Translations under genes and position numbers: made by a program | Part shown: positions 36,601 through 44,804 of the stretch, piece after piece | How the letters are laid out: every line of letters starts with the position of its first letter | Position numbering within the stretch: the stretch's first letter is position 1 | The notes under the pieces: model-generated | The model's database searches: none | What the model was told of the DNA's origin: nothing | The model's input: the letters and a program-made list of their open reading frames with translations, nothing else | Assembly: GCF_001042635.1 (NCBI RefSeq) | Contig: NZ_AP012331.1 | Coordinates: forward strand, 2,542,001-2,606,000 | Reading direction: 5' to 3' | Length of the DNA: 64,000 nucleotides | Origin: Bifidobacterium scardovii JCM 12489 = DSM 13734 | GTDB taxonomy: Bacteria; Actinomycetota; Actinomycetes; Actinomycetales; Bifidobacteriaceae

Positions 36601-37458
36601 TCACTCACTCGGGCGGACATACAGCACCTCGTCGTATTGGCGGATCGAGTCATCGTTGCGCACGAGGCCTTCGGCGGATGGCTGATGCCTGAGCACCAGC
36701 GTCGTGCAAGGCGTATTCGCATCGGCCGCATACAAGCCGCAGGCCACCGCATCCGATTCCGTCTGCTCGATGCCGCGCGAGAATCGCTTGTCCGTGGTGA
36801 TCAGAGCACCACGCTCCCACCACCATTCGCGGATCTGCCCCTTGCCGTCGTAATGGATCGTCGCGCCACGGCCTTCGTCGCCATCGATCTGCGGCGTACG
36901 CTCCGCCCATGTCGCATCGACATACGGGTCGTACCACAGAACGCGCACCGCCGTCACACGCTGGTTGGACTGCGTGTACAGACGCACCACGGATTCACGC
37001 CCCGACCGCGCATCGGCGACGAACTTCTCGATCGCGGAGTTGGGCTCGCCGTCGACATACCACGGAAAATCCCTGACCCCGACGGTACGCCAGCCCTCCA
37101 CAACATCGCCGTTGTTCACGTATCCCTTGCTCTCCAGCTCCGCCACGCTCACACTCGGATCGAGCGCGAACAGCTCGTTTTCGATCTTCTGCGCCGTGAT
37201 CGACGAGGCCGACTGCCAGATGAACGCGCCGGTCACGAATACGGCGAATACGAGAAACGCCGCGAGCAGACGCCACCACATCGGCATAGGGCCCCGTTCG
37301 CGCATGGCCCGTCCGAAACGAGCGAGACGGCGACCCAGCCGTCCGGAATGGTCGAATCGACCACGGCCGGACAAGCGAGCCACTCCTGCCGGCTGGGTTC
37401 CGCCGCCGCCCTCGCCAGCGGCGGATCGTCCGATCTTGCCGATTCCTTTGCCCGACAT
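36601..37458 (-). CDS. Membrane-anchored protein of unknown function
   Basis: 285 residues. The N-terminal 58 residues are basic and Gly/Arg-rich, followed by one span (WWRLLAAFLVFAVFVTGAFI, ~61-80). The rest is an extracytoplasmic domain I do not recognise, with conserved-looking VRVLWYDPYVDATWAERTP, ATIHYDGKGQIREWWWERG and a Cys pair (ACGLYAADANTPC) that could form a disulfide. The ATG at 37458 has GGAGG about 8 bases upstream. It is divergent from the response regulator at 37619, so it may be part of the signalling module as a sensor accessory or target. No enzymatic motif is visible. Confidence 0.7.
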   Translation of the reverse strand: MSGKGIGKIGRSAAGEGGGGTQPAGVARLSGRGRFDHSGRLGRRLARFGRAMRERGPMPMWWRLLAAFLVFAVFVTGAFIWQSASSITAQKIENELFALDPSVSVAELESKGYVNNGDVVEGWRTVGVRDFPWYVDGEPNSAIEKFVADARSGRESVVRLYTQSNQRVTAVRVLWYDPYVDATWAERTPQIDGDEGRGATIHYDGKGQIREWWWERGALITTDKRFSRGIEQTESDAVACGLYAADANTPCTTLVLRHQPSAEGLVRNDDSIRQYDEVLYVRPSE

Positions 37459-37618
37459 GGTCATCACCTCCAGCATCCTTGCCGCATCATACCGACTCCG
37501 GCGTCGTTCCCTGATGATTCCAGCGTACGGCGGGCGGCCCGCACGTGGGCAATGCGCGACATGCGGCGCATGACATGAGATGATAACGCCGGCGCCGCAC
37601 GGCATACACTTGGGGATC

Positions 37619-38344
37619 ATGGAGAAGAGCACGCAACGGATCCGCGTGGCCATCGTCGACAACGACCGCATGGCGCTGATGGCGCTGTCGTCGCTGATGA
37701 CGCGCGAAGGATTCGCCGTCATCTGGACCGTCCAGCTGGGCGCGGCCGCGATCCAACGCTGCATACCGGCGCAGGATCGGCCGGACGCACTGCTGGTCGA
37801 CATGGCATTGTCCGACATGACCGGCATCGACGTGTGCCGATCCGTGCATAAATGGGCTCCGCGACTGGCGATGATCGGCGTGACCGCCTATGACCCGGAC
37901 GTGTACCGCGCCGAGGCGCTGGCCGCCGGCGCGATCACCGTGATCAGCAAGGACCGCATCGCCGATATGGCGCAGGAAATCCGCACGGCCGCAAAGGGGC
38001 GGGACGGCATACGGCCCGTCGCCGCCGAGACGCAGCCGCGCACCGGTACCATTTCCGATACGAGCCTCGTCAATGCCGATTCGCCGGCCTATGGCAACGG
38101 ACAGGATCCCGCCGGTCAAGTCGCCAGCGACGATCTTTCGGTGCCCCGGTCCTTCGCACTGTCCGCGCAGCAGACCGAAATCATGAGACGATATGCGGAA
38201 GGACGCTCCACCGATGAGATCGCCGCCGCGCTCGGCGTCTCCAAAGGGACGATCTTCGCGCAGGTGGCCCGAGTCAGGGACAAGCTGCACGCCCGCGACC
38301 GCAACGAAGCGGTGGCGTTGTGCCGGCGGTTCCTCAGGATGTAG
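37619..38344 (+). CDS. LuxR/NarL-type response regulator
   Basis: A 241-residue DNA-binding response regulator. The receiver domain (RIRVAIVDNDRMALMAL) has the acidic pair in VDND, the phospho-acceptor Asp in LLVDMALSD, Thr in GVTAYD and Lys in ISKD. A Ser/Asp/Gln-rich linker precedes the C-terminal helix-turn-helix (QTEIMRRYAEGRSTDEIAAALGVSK). The ATG at 37619 follows GGGGATC; the spacing is short and TACACT lies 13 bases upstream, so a leaderless transcript is possible. The kinase gene begins 2 bases after its stop, so the pair is translationally coupled. Confidence 0.9.
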   Translation: MEKSTQRIRVAIVDNDRMALMALSSLMTREGFAVIWTVQLGAAAIQRCIPAQDRPDALLVDMALSDMTGIDVCRSVHKWAPRLAMIGVTAYDPDVYRAEALAAGAITVISKDRIADMAQEIRTAAKGRDGIRPVAAETQPRTGTISDTSLVNADSPAYGNGQDPAGQVASDDLSVPRSFALSAQQTEIMRRYAEGRSTDEIAAALGVSKGTIFAQVARVRDKLHARDRNEAVALCRRFLRM

Positions 38345-38346
38345 CC

Positions 38347-39813
38347 ATGTCCCGGATGCAGCAGACCTCACACGATATGAACGGGAACCGCGCAAGCGAA
38401 CAACCGGAGAAGGCCCGGCAGGCGTCGCCGGCGAATCGATGGGCCGACACCGATAACCGCCGGTACGGCCGATCGCGCAGCACGAACGAACCTCACGATC
38501 CGCGCGATTCCGCCAAGCGACTGCTATCGGACGGGCGTACGCGAGTGCTGCTCGCCTGTTCCTCGCTGCCCGTGGCGATCGAGACCGCGTATCTGGTCTC
38601 GCAGGGCCGCGCCGACGACACCGGCATCATCTACGCGATGTTGTCGGTCTGCGCGTGCCTGCTGATGGCGATGATGCCACGCCTCGGCGGCTGGGCGATC
38701 GTGCTGATCTGGCTCGCGAGGTGCATCATCCCCGAAACCACCGCGTTCTCGATCCTGTTCTGTCTGCTGATGGCGATGACCGTGATGGCGTATGCGAACA
38801 TCTGGCTGGCCATGGCCGCCTCCGTGGTGGCCGAAGCAGCCGCGGCGACGCGCATATGGCTGTACCCGTGGGATACGACGGTGATGGCGACCGTATGCGC
38901 CACCGCGGCGTTTCTCATGGTCGCGTTGTGGATCGGCTCGTCCATGAGCTGGCAGGAACGGCATGAACGCGAGCAGCGGGAACGCACCGAGCTGCTGCGC
39001 CGGCTCGGCAACGAGCAATTGGCGAATCAGCTGCATCACTCGGTGGCGAATGACCTGACGACGATTCTGCTGTTGGCCCGGCAACTGGGCGGCGACGACA
39101 CGGACGACCCGGGCAACGGCCCCGCTGCCGCCCCGGATGGGAACGAAGGTGCCCCGCGGCATGACGACCGTCGGATTCGCGATCTGATCGAACAGACCGC
39201 CACCGAATCCCTGAGTAAGGTGCGGGCGCTGATCGCGACGCTGGACGCGCCGCAGCACGATGGCCAGATCGCACCGACAAGGAGCGGCGACGCTTCCGAC
39301 GACGGACAAACTGTTTCACGAGACGTTTCACAACCGGTTTCACTGATTGTTTCACGCTGCGACCCGACCGGGCAGACACCGCGGGCCGCCTCGGCCTCCA
39401 TCACCGCAAGCGAACTGCAGGATCTCGCCGCGGAATACGACCAGCGGATGCACGCCGCCGGGCTCAACGGCGAAACCATCGTCGGCGGCGAAACGACCTG
39501 CGCCTGCACGCCCGAGCGCAAGGCGGCGCTGTTGGACGTCCTGCACGAGATCGTGACCAATACGATGAAATACGCCGATCCGTCCAACGGATACTGCATC
39601 GCCATCACCGCGGAAACCGGGCTGGCCACGCTGTCGTCGTCGAATGCGATCGCCTCGTCCACACCGGGTGGAGACCACGGGCCCGATCGCGCGCTCAGCG
39701 GCGGAACCGGCCTGAAACGCTGCCGGGACATCGCCTCCGACCTGCACGGCGAATTCACCGTCACCGACGACGGCGCCAGTTGGACCTGCCTGCTCAAGCT
39801 CCCGCTGGCATAG
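38347..39813 (+). CDS. NarL-partner sensor histidine kinase
   Basis: A 488-residue kinase. After a hydrophilic N-terminus come about five spans (residues ~70-200), then the HisKA_3 dimerisation helix with phospho-acceptor His in NQLHHSVANDLTTILLLAR. Two low-complexity Asp/Gly-rich insertions follow. The ATPase domain has the N box EIVTNTMKY and the G box GGTGLKRCRDIA. It lacks a large extracellular sensor loop, so it may sense membrane stress or a lipid-soluble signal. The ATG at 38347 has AGGA 9 bases upstream and lies 2 bases after the regulator's stop. It is followed by a 199-base palindrome. Confidence 0.88.
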   Translation: MSRMQQTSHDMNGNRASEQPEKARQASPANRWADTDNRRYGRSRSTNEPHDPRDSAKRLLSDGRTRVLLACSSLPVAIETAYLVSQGRADDTGIIYAMLSVCACLLMAMMPRLGGWAIVLIWLARCIIPETTAFSILFCLLMAMTVMAYANIWLAMAASVVAEAAAATRIWLYPWDTTVMATVCATAAFLMVALWIGSSMSWQERHEREQRERTELLRRLGNEQLANQLHHSVANDLTTILLLARQLGGDDTDDPGNGPAAAPDGNEGAPRHDDRRIRDLIEQTATESLSKVRALIATLDAPQHDGQIAPTRSGDASDDGQTVSRDVSQPVSLIVSRCDPTGQTPRAASASITASELQDLAAEYDQRMHAAGLNGETIVGGETTCACTPERKAALLDVLHEIVTNTMKYADPSNGYCIAITAETGLATLSSSNAIASSTPGGDHGPDRALSGGTGLKRCRDIASDLHGEFTVTDDGASWTCLLKLPLA

Positions 39814-39858
39814 AACATTCCTGCGATTCCACCCGCATTCCCCGCTTATTTGTCGCAA

Positions 39859-40057
39859 TCGGTCATCTGAGGGGCAGAATGGAGGCCTTGCAGACGTCGT
39901 TCGGCGATGTGAGGGGTGGTTTGCGTATCAGAGCCGACCGGGATTGCGCCTTGTGACGAATATGCCGCGTAATGTCGTCAGCTTCTCCGTCTATTCCTAC
40001 CCCTCAGATCCGTGAGTGACGTCTGCAGGGCCTCCATTCTGCCCCTCAGATGGCCGA
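39859..40057. repeat. 199-bp MITE-like palindrome with 40-bp inverted ends
   Basis: The arms 39859-39898 and 40018-40057 are reverse complements with two mismatches, separated by 119 bases. Inner sequence also carries weaker complementary arms (near TGTGAGGGGT and ACCCCTCAGATC). No open reading frame or transposase is inside it. It lies 45 bases behind the histidine kinase stop. Confidence 0.8.
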
Positions 40058-40091
40058 ATGCACCGAAACGAACCTGTCGCCTCAACACAAA

Positions 40092-40144
40092 CGCCCTCGG
40101 CGTGGCATGGAATTTCATCACGAATCCATGCCACGCCGAGGGCG
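40092..40144. terminator. Perfect 20-bp hairpin between convergent genes
   Basis: Arms 40092-40111 and 40125-40144 are exact reverse complements with a 13-base loop. It lies between the histidine kinase (plus) and araA (minus) and would end either transcript. Confidence 0.75.
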
Positions 40145-40159
40145 CATGTTATTCAACTG

Positions 40160-40262
40160 TCGACGCTGATTGACGCGTGCGGAGACCACCGTCCGAAGGC
40201 GAAGGCGTACGAAGGTACGTCGAGCCTGAGGAAAGGCGGTATACGCTCCGTCAATCAGTGCT
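40160..40262 (-). terminator. Nested hairpin behind araA, apex GGCGTACGAAGGTACGTC
   Basis: Outer arms around CTGATTGACG (40166-40175) and CGTCAATCAG (40249-40258) and an apical GCGTAC-GAAG-GTACGT stem (about 40205-40220). The outer right arm overlaps the araA stop codon region. Related elements follow araD and lie between araD and araA. Confidence 0.7.
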
Positions 40263-41772
40263 GGTTGTTGAGACGGTGGTACATCTCGGACAGCTCCAGC
40301 TCCTTCTCGAACTGGCGGGCGGTGGTGTTCTCGTCGATGACGGCGAGCTCGACACCGGCGATGCGGGCGAAGTCCTCCCAAGCCTCACGACCGACGGAGG
40401 TGGTCATGCAGGTGTGGTGGGAGCCACCGGCGGTGATCCAGCACTCAACGGCGGTCTTCAGGCTCGGCTTCGGCTCCCAGACGGCGCGGGCGCACGGAAG
40501 CTCCTTAAGGGAGCCCTGCGGCTCAACGACGTCGACGACGTCCATGAGCAGGCGGAAGCGTTCGCGAACGTCGGACATGGAGACCACGACGGCGTCCTTG
40601 GTGGGCTTGCCGGAGAAGACCAGGCGGACCGGGTCGGCCTTGCCGCCGATGCCGAGCGGGTGGATCTCCAGCTTCGGCTTGGCGATGGTGCCGATGGACG
40701 GGGAGACCTCGAGCATGTGGGAGCCCATGTCGAGCTCGTCGCCCTCGGTGAAGTTGTAGGAGTAGTCCTCCATAAGGGAGGCGCCACCCTCAAGGCCGTA
40801 GCCCATGACGGCGCCGATGCGCACGAGGACGGCGGTCTTCCAGTCGCCTTCGGCGGAGAAGCCCCAGCCGTACTCGGACGGGAAGCGCTGCGGGCCGACG
40901 CCCGGCAGCTGCGGCAGGGCGCCGAGGTCCTCGAAGTTGTCGACGCCGGCGGTGCAGCCGTTGGCGCGCATCATGTTGACCATCGCGGCCTCTTCCTTGG
41001 CGGCGATGAACAGGGAGTCGTACTTGGCGTCCAGCAGGGCCGGGTCGACGTCGTACTTGGCCTTGTAGTCCTCGATAATGGCCTTGACCTGGTCGTCCTT
41101 GACGGCGTCGTACGCGGCGACGAGCTCGTTGACGGCCCAGGTGTTGATGGAGGCGCCGAACACGCGCTCGGCCTCGGTCTTGTCGCCCTCGGTGACGGCG
41201 ACGTTGCGCATGTTGTCGCCCCAGCGCATGACCTTCATGTTGTTGGAGGCGTCCCAGCCGGCGCAGGCGCGGGCCCAGGTGCCGACCTTCTCGGCGACCT
41301 CGGGGTCGGTGTAGTGGCCGACGACGACCTTGCGCTTGATGCCGAGGCGGGAGACGATGTAACCGAACTCACGGTCGCCGTGGGCGGCCTGGTTCAGGTT
41401 CATGAAGTCCATGTCGATGGTCTCCCACGGGATCTCCTTGTGGTGCTGGGTGGCCAGCTGCAGCAGCGGCTTGGTCAGCACTTCGAGGCCGCGGATCCAC
41501 ATCTTGGCCGGGGAGAAGGTGTGGCACCAAGTGATGACGCCGATGACGTTCGGGTTGGCGGAGGCCTCGACCATGAACTGCTTGACGCCGTCGGAGGACT
41601 TCAGGGTGGGCTTCAACACGATCTTGGCCGGGATCTTGCCGGTGTTGTTCAGGTAGTCGACCATTTCGGCGGAGTGGATGGCGACCTGACGCAGGGCCTC
41701 CTCGCCGTACAGGTCCTGCGAACCGACGCCGAACCAGATTTCCTTGCCCTCGAAGGGGTTTTCCATAACCAT
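40255..41772 (-). CDS. araA: L-arabinose isomerase
   Basis: A 505-residue enzyme converting L-arabinose to L-ribulose. Typical blocks are WFGVGSQDLYGEEAL at the start, IGVITWCHTFSPAKMWI near residue 78, and the active-site Glu/His set in GFSAEGDWKTAVLVR near residue 300 and DYSYNF, HMLEVSP and ITAGGSHHT further on. The length is normal for the family. AAAGGAAG precedes the ATG. It is the last gene of araB-araD-araA, separated from araD by 400 bases with two hairpin elements, so it may also have its own promoter. The stop codon lies within the start of a nested hairpin. Confidence 0.96.
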   Translation of the reverse strand: MVMENPFEGKEIWFGVGSQDLYGEEALRQVAIHSAEMVDYLNNTGKIPAKIVLKPTLKSSDGVKQFMVEASANPNVIGVITWCHTFSPAKMWIRGLEVLTKPLLQLATQHHKEIPWETIDMDFMNLNQAAHGDREFGYIVSRLGIKRKVVVGHYTDPEVAEKVGTWARACAGWDASNNMKVMRWGDNMRNVAVTEGDKTEAERVFGASINTWAVNELVAAYDAVKDDQVKAIIEDYKAKYDVDPALLDAKYDSLFIAAKEEAAMVNMMRANGCTAGVDNFEDLGALPQLPGVGPQRFPSEYGWGFSAEGDWKTAVLVRIGAVMGYGLEGGASLMEDYSYNFTEGDELDMGSHMLEVSPSIGTIAKPKLEIHPLGIGGKADPVRLVFSGKPTKDAVVVSMSDVRERFRLLMDVVDVVEPQGSLKELPCARAVWEPKPSLKTAVECWITAGGSHHTCMTTSVGREAWEDFARIAGVELAVIDENTTARQFEKELELSEMYHRLNNQH

Positions 41773-41836
41773 GGGGTTACTTCCTTTACTTCTTTGTTTA
41801 TAGGGTTTTCGGGTTAAGTTTTGTGTGCCGGCCGGA

Positions 41837-41938
41837 GGCTCCCCTCGTTGAGGGGGCTGTCACCGGTAGTGGGTGAGGGGCTTTCGTATTGCTCCCCTCA
41901 GTCGGCTTCGCCGCCAGCTCCCCTCATGGAGGGGAGCC
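41837..41938. repeat. GCTCCCCTC double-hairpin element
   Basis: Two copies in tandem: GGCTCCCCTCGTTGAGGGGG ... GGGTGAGGGG and CTCCCCTCAGTCGGCTTCGCCG ... GCTCCCCTCATGGAGGGGAGCC. They lie between araD and araA. The remaining sequence of 41773-42173 holds the hairpin elements below and no gene. Confidence 0.75.
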
Positions 41939-41951
41939 AAAACACACACCA

Positions 41952-42183
41952 CGCGCTGGCGGAGTCAGCGCTGATCTGGCGCGTGCGGCCTCTAGGCGCA
42001 CCGAGGGAAGGCGTACGAAGGTACGCCTTCCGAGGAGCAACGACGAGGACACCCCGTTATTCCAGCGCTGGCGAAGTCAGCGCTGATTTGATGCGTGTGT
42101 CCGCAAGGCGCGGAAGGCGAAGGCGTACGAAGGTACGTCGAGCCTTCCGCAACGCGGCGGACACTCCATCAAATCAGTGCTGG
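41952..42183 (-). terminator. Two further nested hairpins, araD 3' region
   Basis: The first (about 41952-42062) has the perfect apex AAGGCGTAC-GAAG-GTACGCCTT (about 42008-42030). The second (about 42062-42183) has outer arms CAGCGCTGATTTGATG/CATCAAATCAGTGCTG and the apex GGCGTACGAAGGTACGTC, and its right arm overlaps the araD stop. Both share the loop sequence with the araA element at 40160-40262. Confidence 0.75.
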
Positions 42184-42866
42184 CCGTAGACGTTCTGGTA
42201 GCGGTCGTTGAGCTTATCAATATCGGCCTGATCGATCTCGATGATGTCGCCAAGCTGACGGGCGGCCCACATCGTATGCGCGACCTCCTCGGTCATCGCC
42301 GCAGCCTTGACCGCGCCCTCGGCATCCTTGCCGATCGTGAACGGACCATGATTCTGCATCAGCACCGCCGGAGACTTCGGATACTTCTTCAACGTCTCGA
42401 CGACACCCTCGCCGATCGCCTCCGAACCGATCAGACGGAACGGGCCAACCGGCACCGGGCCACCAAACTCGTCACCCATCATCGTCAGACCGCACGGAAT
42501 GTTCTGACCCGTCGCAGCCCACGCGGTCGCATACGTGGAATGCGTGTGCACCACGCCGTACACGTCCGGCATGTTGCGGTAGATGTACGCGTGCGACGCG
42601 GTATCCGAGGACGGGGCCTCGGCGCCGTCGACCACATTGCCGTCCAGATCGCACACGACCATGGAGGACGGGGTCAGGTACTCATAGCGCAGGCCCGAGG
42701 GCTTGATCACCATCAGGTCGGCGGTGTGCAGGCGCTGCGACACGTTGCCCGCGGTCCACACGACCAGATTCCACTTGATCAACTGCTCGTGCAGGGCCGC
42801 CACGACCTCGCGCACCTGCTTGACCTCGGCACGGACCTCAGGACCGTAATCAGCCAAAGTTGCCAT
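42174..42866 (-). CDS. araD: L-ribulose-5-phosphate 4-epimerase
   Basis: A 230-residue class II aldolase-fold epimerase converting L-ribulose-5-phosphate to D-xylulose-5-phosphate, the phosphoketolase-pathway entry. Motifs are WTAGNVSQRL near residue 36, the substrate site KPSGLRYEYL, the metal-binding HTHSTYATAWAATG near residue 106 and the third zinc His in MQNHGPFTIGKD. AAAGGAA lies before the ATG. It is 84 bases after araB and is followed by a hairpin that overlaps its stop codon. Confidence 0.96.
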   Translation of the reverse strand: MATLADYGPEVRAEVKQVREVVAALHEQLIKWNLVVWTAGNVSQRLHTADLMVIKPSGLRYEYLTPSSMVVCDLDGNVVDGAEAPSSDTASHAYIYRNMPDVYGVVHTHSTYATAWAATGQNIPCGLTMMGDEFGGPVPVGPFRLIGSEAIGEGVVETLKKYPKSPAVLMQNHGPFTIGKDAEGAVKAAAMTEEVAHTMWAARQLGDIIEIDQADIDKLNDRYQNVYGQH

Positions 42867-42950
42867 TATTGGTATTCCTTTCCACTTAATCGGAAGTGTT
42901 CACAATCGATTGCCTCTCCCGCCGTTCACGCGGCGGGAGCCAGACAGGAC

Positions 42951-44597
42951 CTACTTGTCCTCGAGGTCGATGGCCTCGATGGCGGCATGCTCGATGGGCA
43001 GGCCCTTGGAGAAGCGCGCGAAGAAGTTCTCGAAGCCGACCACGTCGGAGGCGTCCGGCGTCTCCGTGGTGGACTGCGCGTCCTTGAACACGCAGCCGTC
43101 GAGGAAGTCGGCGAGGTTGGTGTGGTCCTCGTTGGTGTTCCACAGGTAGTCGGCGAGCACCGCCATGCCCCAGGCGCCGCCTTCGGCCGCGGTGGACATC
43201 ACCTTGATCGGGGTGTTGAACGCGGCGGCCAGGATCTTCTGGGCCACCTTCGGGGTGGTGAAGATGCCGCCGTGTCCGACCAGCGAATCCACCTGCACAT
43301 GCTCGTCCTTGGTCATCACGTCCATGCCGATCTTGACCGGCGAGAACGCGGAGAACAGCTGCGCGCGCATGAAGTTGCCGAGGGTCATGTTGGCCTCGGG
43401 GCTGCGGGCGAACAGCGGGCGGCCTTCGGGAAGCCCGGCCAGGAACTCGCCGGAGCGGAACGGGTAGTTGAGCAGGCCGCCGCAGTTGGAGTCCACGTCG
43501 TCGGCGATGGCCGCGCGGAACAGGGTGCCGTACAGCGTGCCGGCGTCGACCGGGCTGCCAAGCGCGGCCGCGAACTGGCCGAACAGGCCGACCCACGCGT
43601 TGAGGTCGGAGGTGAAGTTGTTCGCGTGGCTCATGCCCGCCAGATCGCCGGCCGGGGTGGTGACCAGATCGACTTCGGGGTGCAGGGCCTTGAGCTTGTG
43701 CTCCAGGACTACCATGGCGAAGATGGAGGTGCCGGCGGAGACGTTGCCGGTGCGCACGCGCACGGAGTTCGTGGCCACCATGCCGGTGCCGGCGTCGCCC
43801 TCGGGCGGGGCGAGCACGATGCCCGGCTGCAGGGTACCGCTCGGGTCGAGCAGCTTGGCGCCTTCGGCGGTCAGTTCGCCGGCCGGGGTGCCGGCGACCA
43901 GCGGCTCGGGCAGCAGGTTCTCCAGCTTCCACGGCTGGGCGGCGACTTCGGGCAGCGCGTCGAACTGCTCGATGAACGCGGTCTCGTAAGTGTGGGTGGT
44001 CGGATCGATCGGGAACATGCCGGAGGCATCGCCGACGCCGAGGACCTTCTTGCCAGTGAGCTTCCAGTGCACGTAGCCGGCCAGCGTGGTGAAGTACGCG
44101 ACCTTGGAGACGTGCTCCTCCTTGTTGAGCACGGCCTGGTACAGGTGCGCGATGGACCAGCGCTCGGGGATGTTGTACTGGAACAGCTCGGAGAGCTTCT
44201 TGTGCGCCTCGGAGGTGTTGGTGTTCTGCCAGGTGCGGAACGGCACCAGCAGCTCGCCGGCCTCGTCGAAGGCCAGATAGCCGTGCATCATGGCGGAGAA
44301 GCCGATGTGGCCGATCTTGGTGAGCTTCTCGCCGTACGCGGTCTCCACGTCGTTCGCCATCGACGCGTAGGCGGTCTGCAGGCCGCCCCAGATCTCGTCG
44401 ACGGAGTAGCTCCACAGCCCGTCCTCCAGATGGCTGGCCCAGCCGTAATCGCCGGAGGCGATGGTGGTGTAGGTGTCGTCGATCAGCACGGCCTTGATGC
44501 GCGTGGATCCGAATTCGATGCCAAGCGAGGTCTTGCCCGCGCGGATCTTCTCGGCGATCGTTGCGACCTGTTCGGCGTCATTGTGCGTTGTTGCCAT
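42951..44597 (-). CDS. araB: Ribulokinase (FGGY family)
   Basis: A 548-residue FGGY kinase phosphorylating L-ribulose. The N-terminal ATPase-like fold begins near LGIEFGSTRIKAVL, with the catalytic-base region around MFPIDPTTHTYE and TGKKVLGVGDASGMF. PEGDAGTGMVATNSVRVRTGNVSAGTS and GGIFTTPKVAQKILAAAF follow. Its length and domain order are normal for the family. It is the first gene of the araB-araD-araA operon. The promoter and a LacI-type operator are at 44683-44735; the start ATG at 44597 is preceded by AAGGAGCTCG. Confidence 0.93.
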   Translation of the reverse strand: MATTHNDAEQVATIAEKIRAGKTSLGIEFGSTRIKAVLIDDTYTTIASGDYGWASHLEDGLWSYSVDEIWGGLQTAYASMANDVETAYGEKLTKIGHIGFSAMMHGYLAFDEAGELLVPFRTWQNTNTSEAHKKLSELFQYNIPERWSIAHLYQAVLNKEEHVSKVAYFTTLAGYVHWKLTGKKVLGVGDASGMFPIDPTTHTYETAFIEQFDALPEVAAQPWKLENLLPEPLVAGTPAGELTAEGAKLLDPSGTLQPGIVLAPPEGDAGTGMVATNSVRVRTGNVSAGTSIFAMVVLEHKLKALHPEVDLVTTPAGDLAGMSHANNFTSDLNAWVGLFGQFAAALGSPVDAGTLYGTLFRAAIADDVDSNCGGLLNYPFRSGEFLAGLPEGRPLFARSPEANMTLGNFMRAQLFSAFSPVKIGMDVMTKDEHVQVDSLVGHGGIFTTPKVAQKILAAAFNTPIKVMSTAAEGGAWGMAVLADYLWNTNEDHTNLADFLDGCVFKDAQSTTETPDASDVVGFENFFARFSKGLPIEHAAIEAIDLEDK

Positions 44598-44682
44598 TCG
44601 TTCGAGCTCCTTAACGTGGCCGGGTGGCCGCCGCCGCCCGTCATCTGCCCTTGAGCGTTCGCACCTGCCTCGTTGGAGGGTT

Positions 44683-44735
44683 GTTAGCGCTCACATTTAC
44701 GTTCTCATTGTAGCGGGAACGGCAGGATTTCACAA
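44683..44735 (-). promoter_or_regulatory. araB promoter and AraR-type operator
   Basis: On the minus strand TTGTGA (44730-44735) and TACAAT (44707-44712) are 17 bases apart. The near-palindrome GTTAGCGCTCAC (44683-44694) lies just downstream of the predicted start site, a classic repressor block. It matches the operators at 33560 and 45992. Confidence 0.8.
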
Positions 44736-44804
44736 CTTCGCCGTGTCACATCTTCATAACCTTCATACCGCACGGCACGGCGGGCACGCCCGCGGATCGG
44801 GCCG

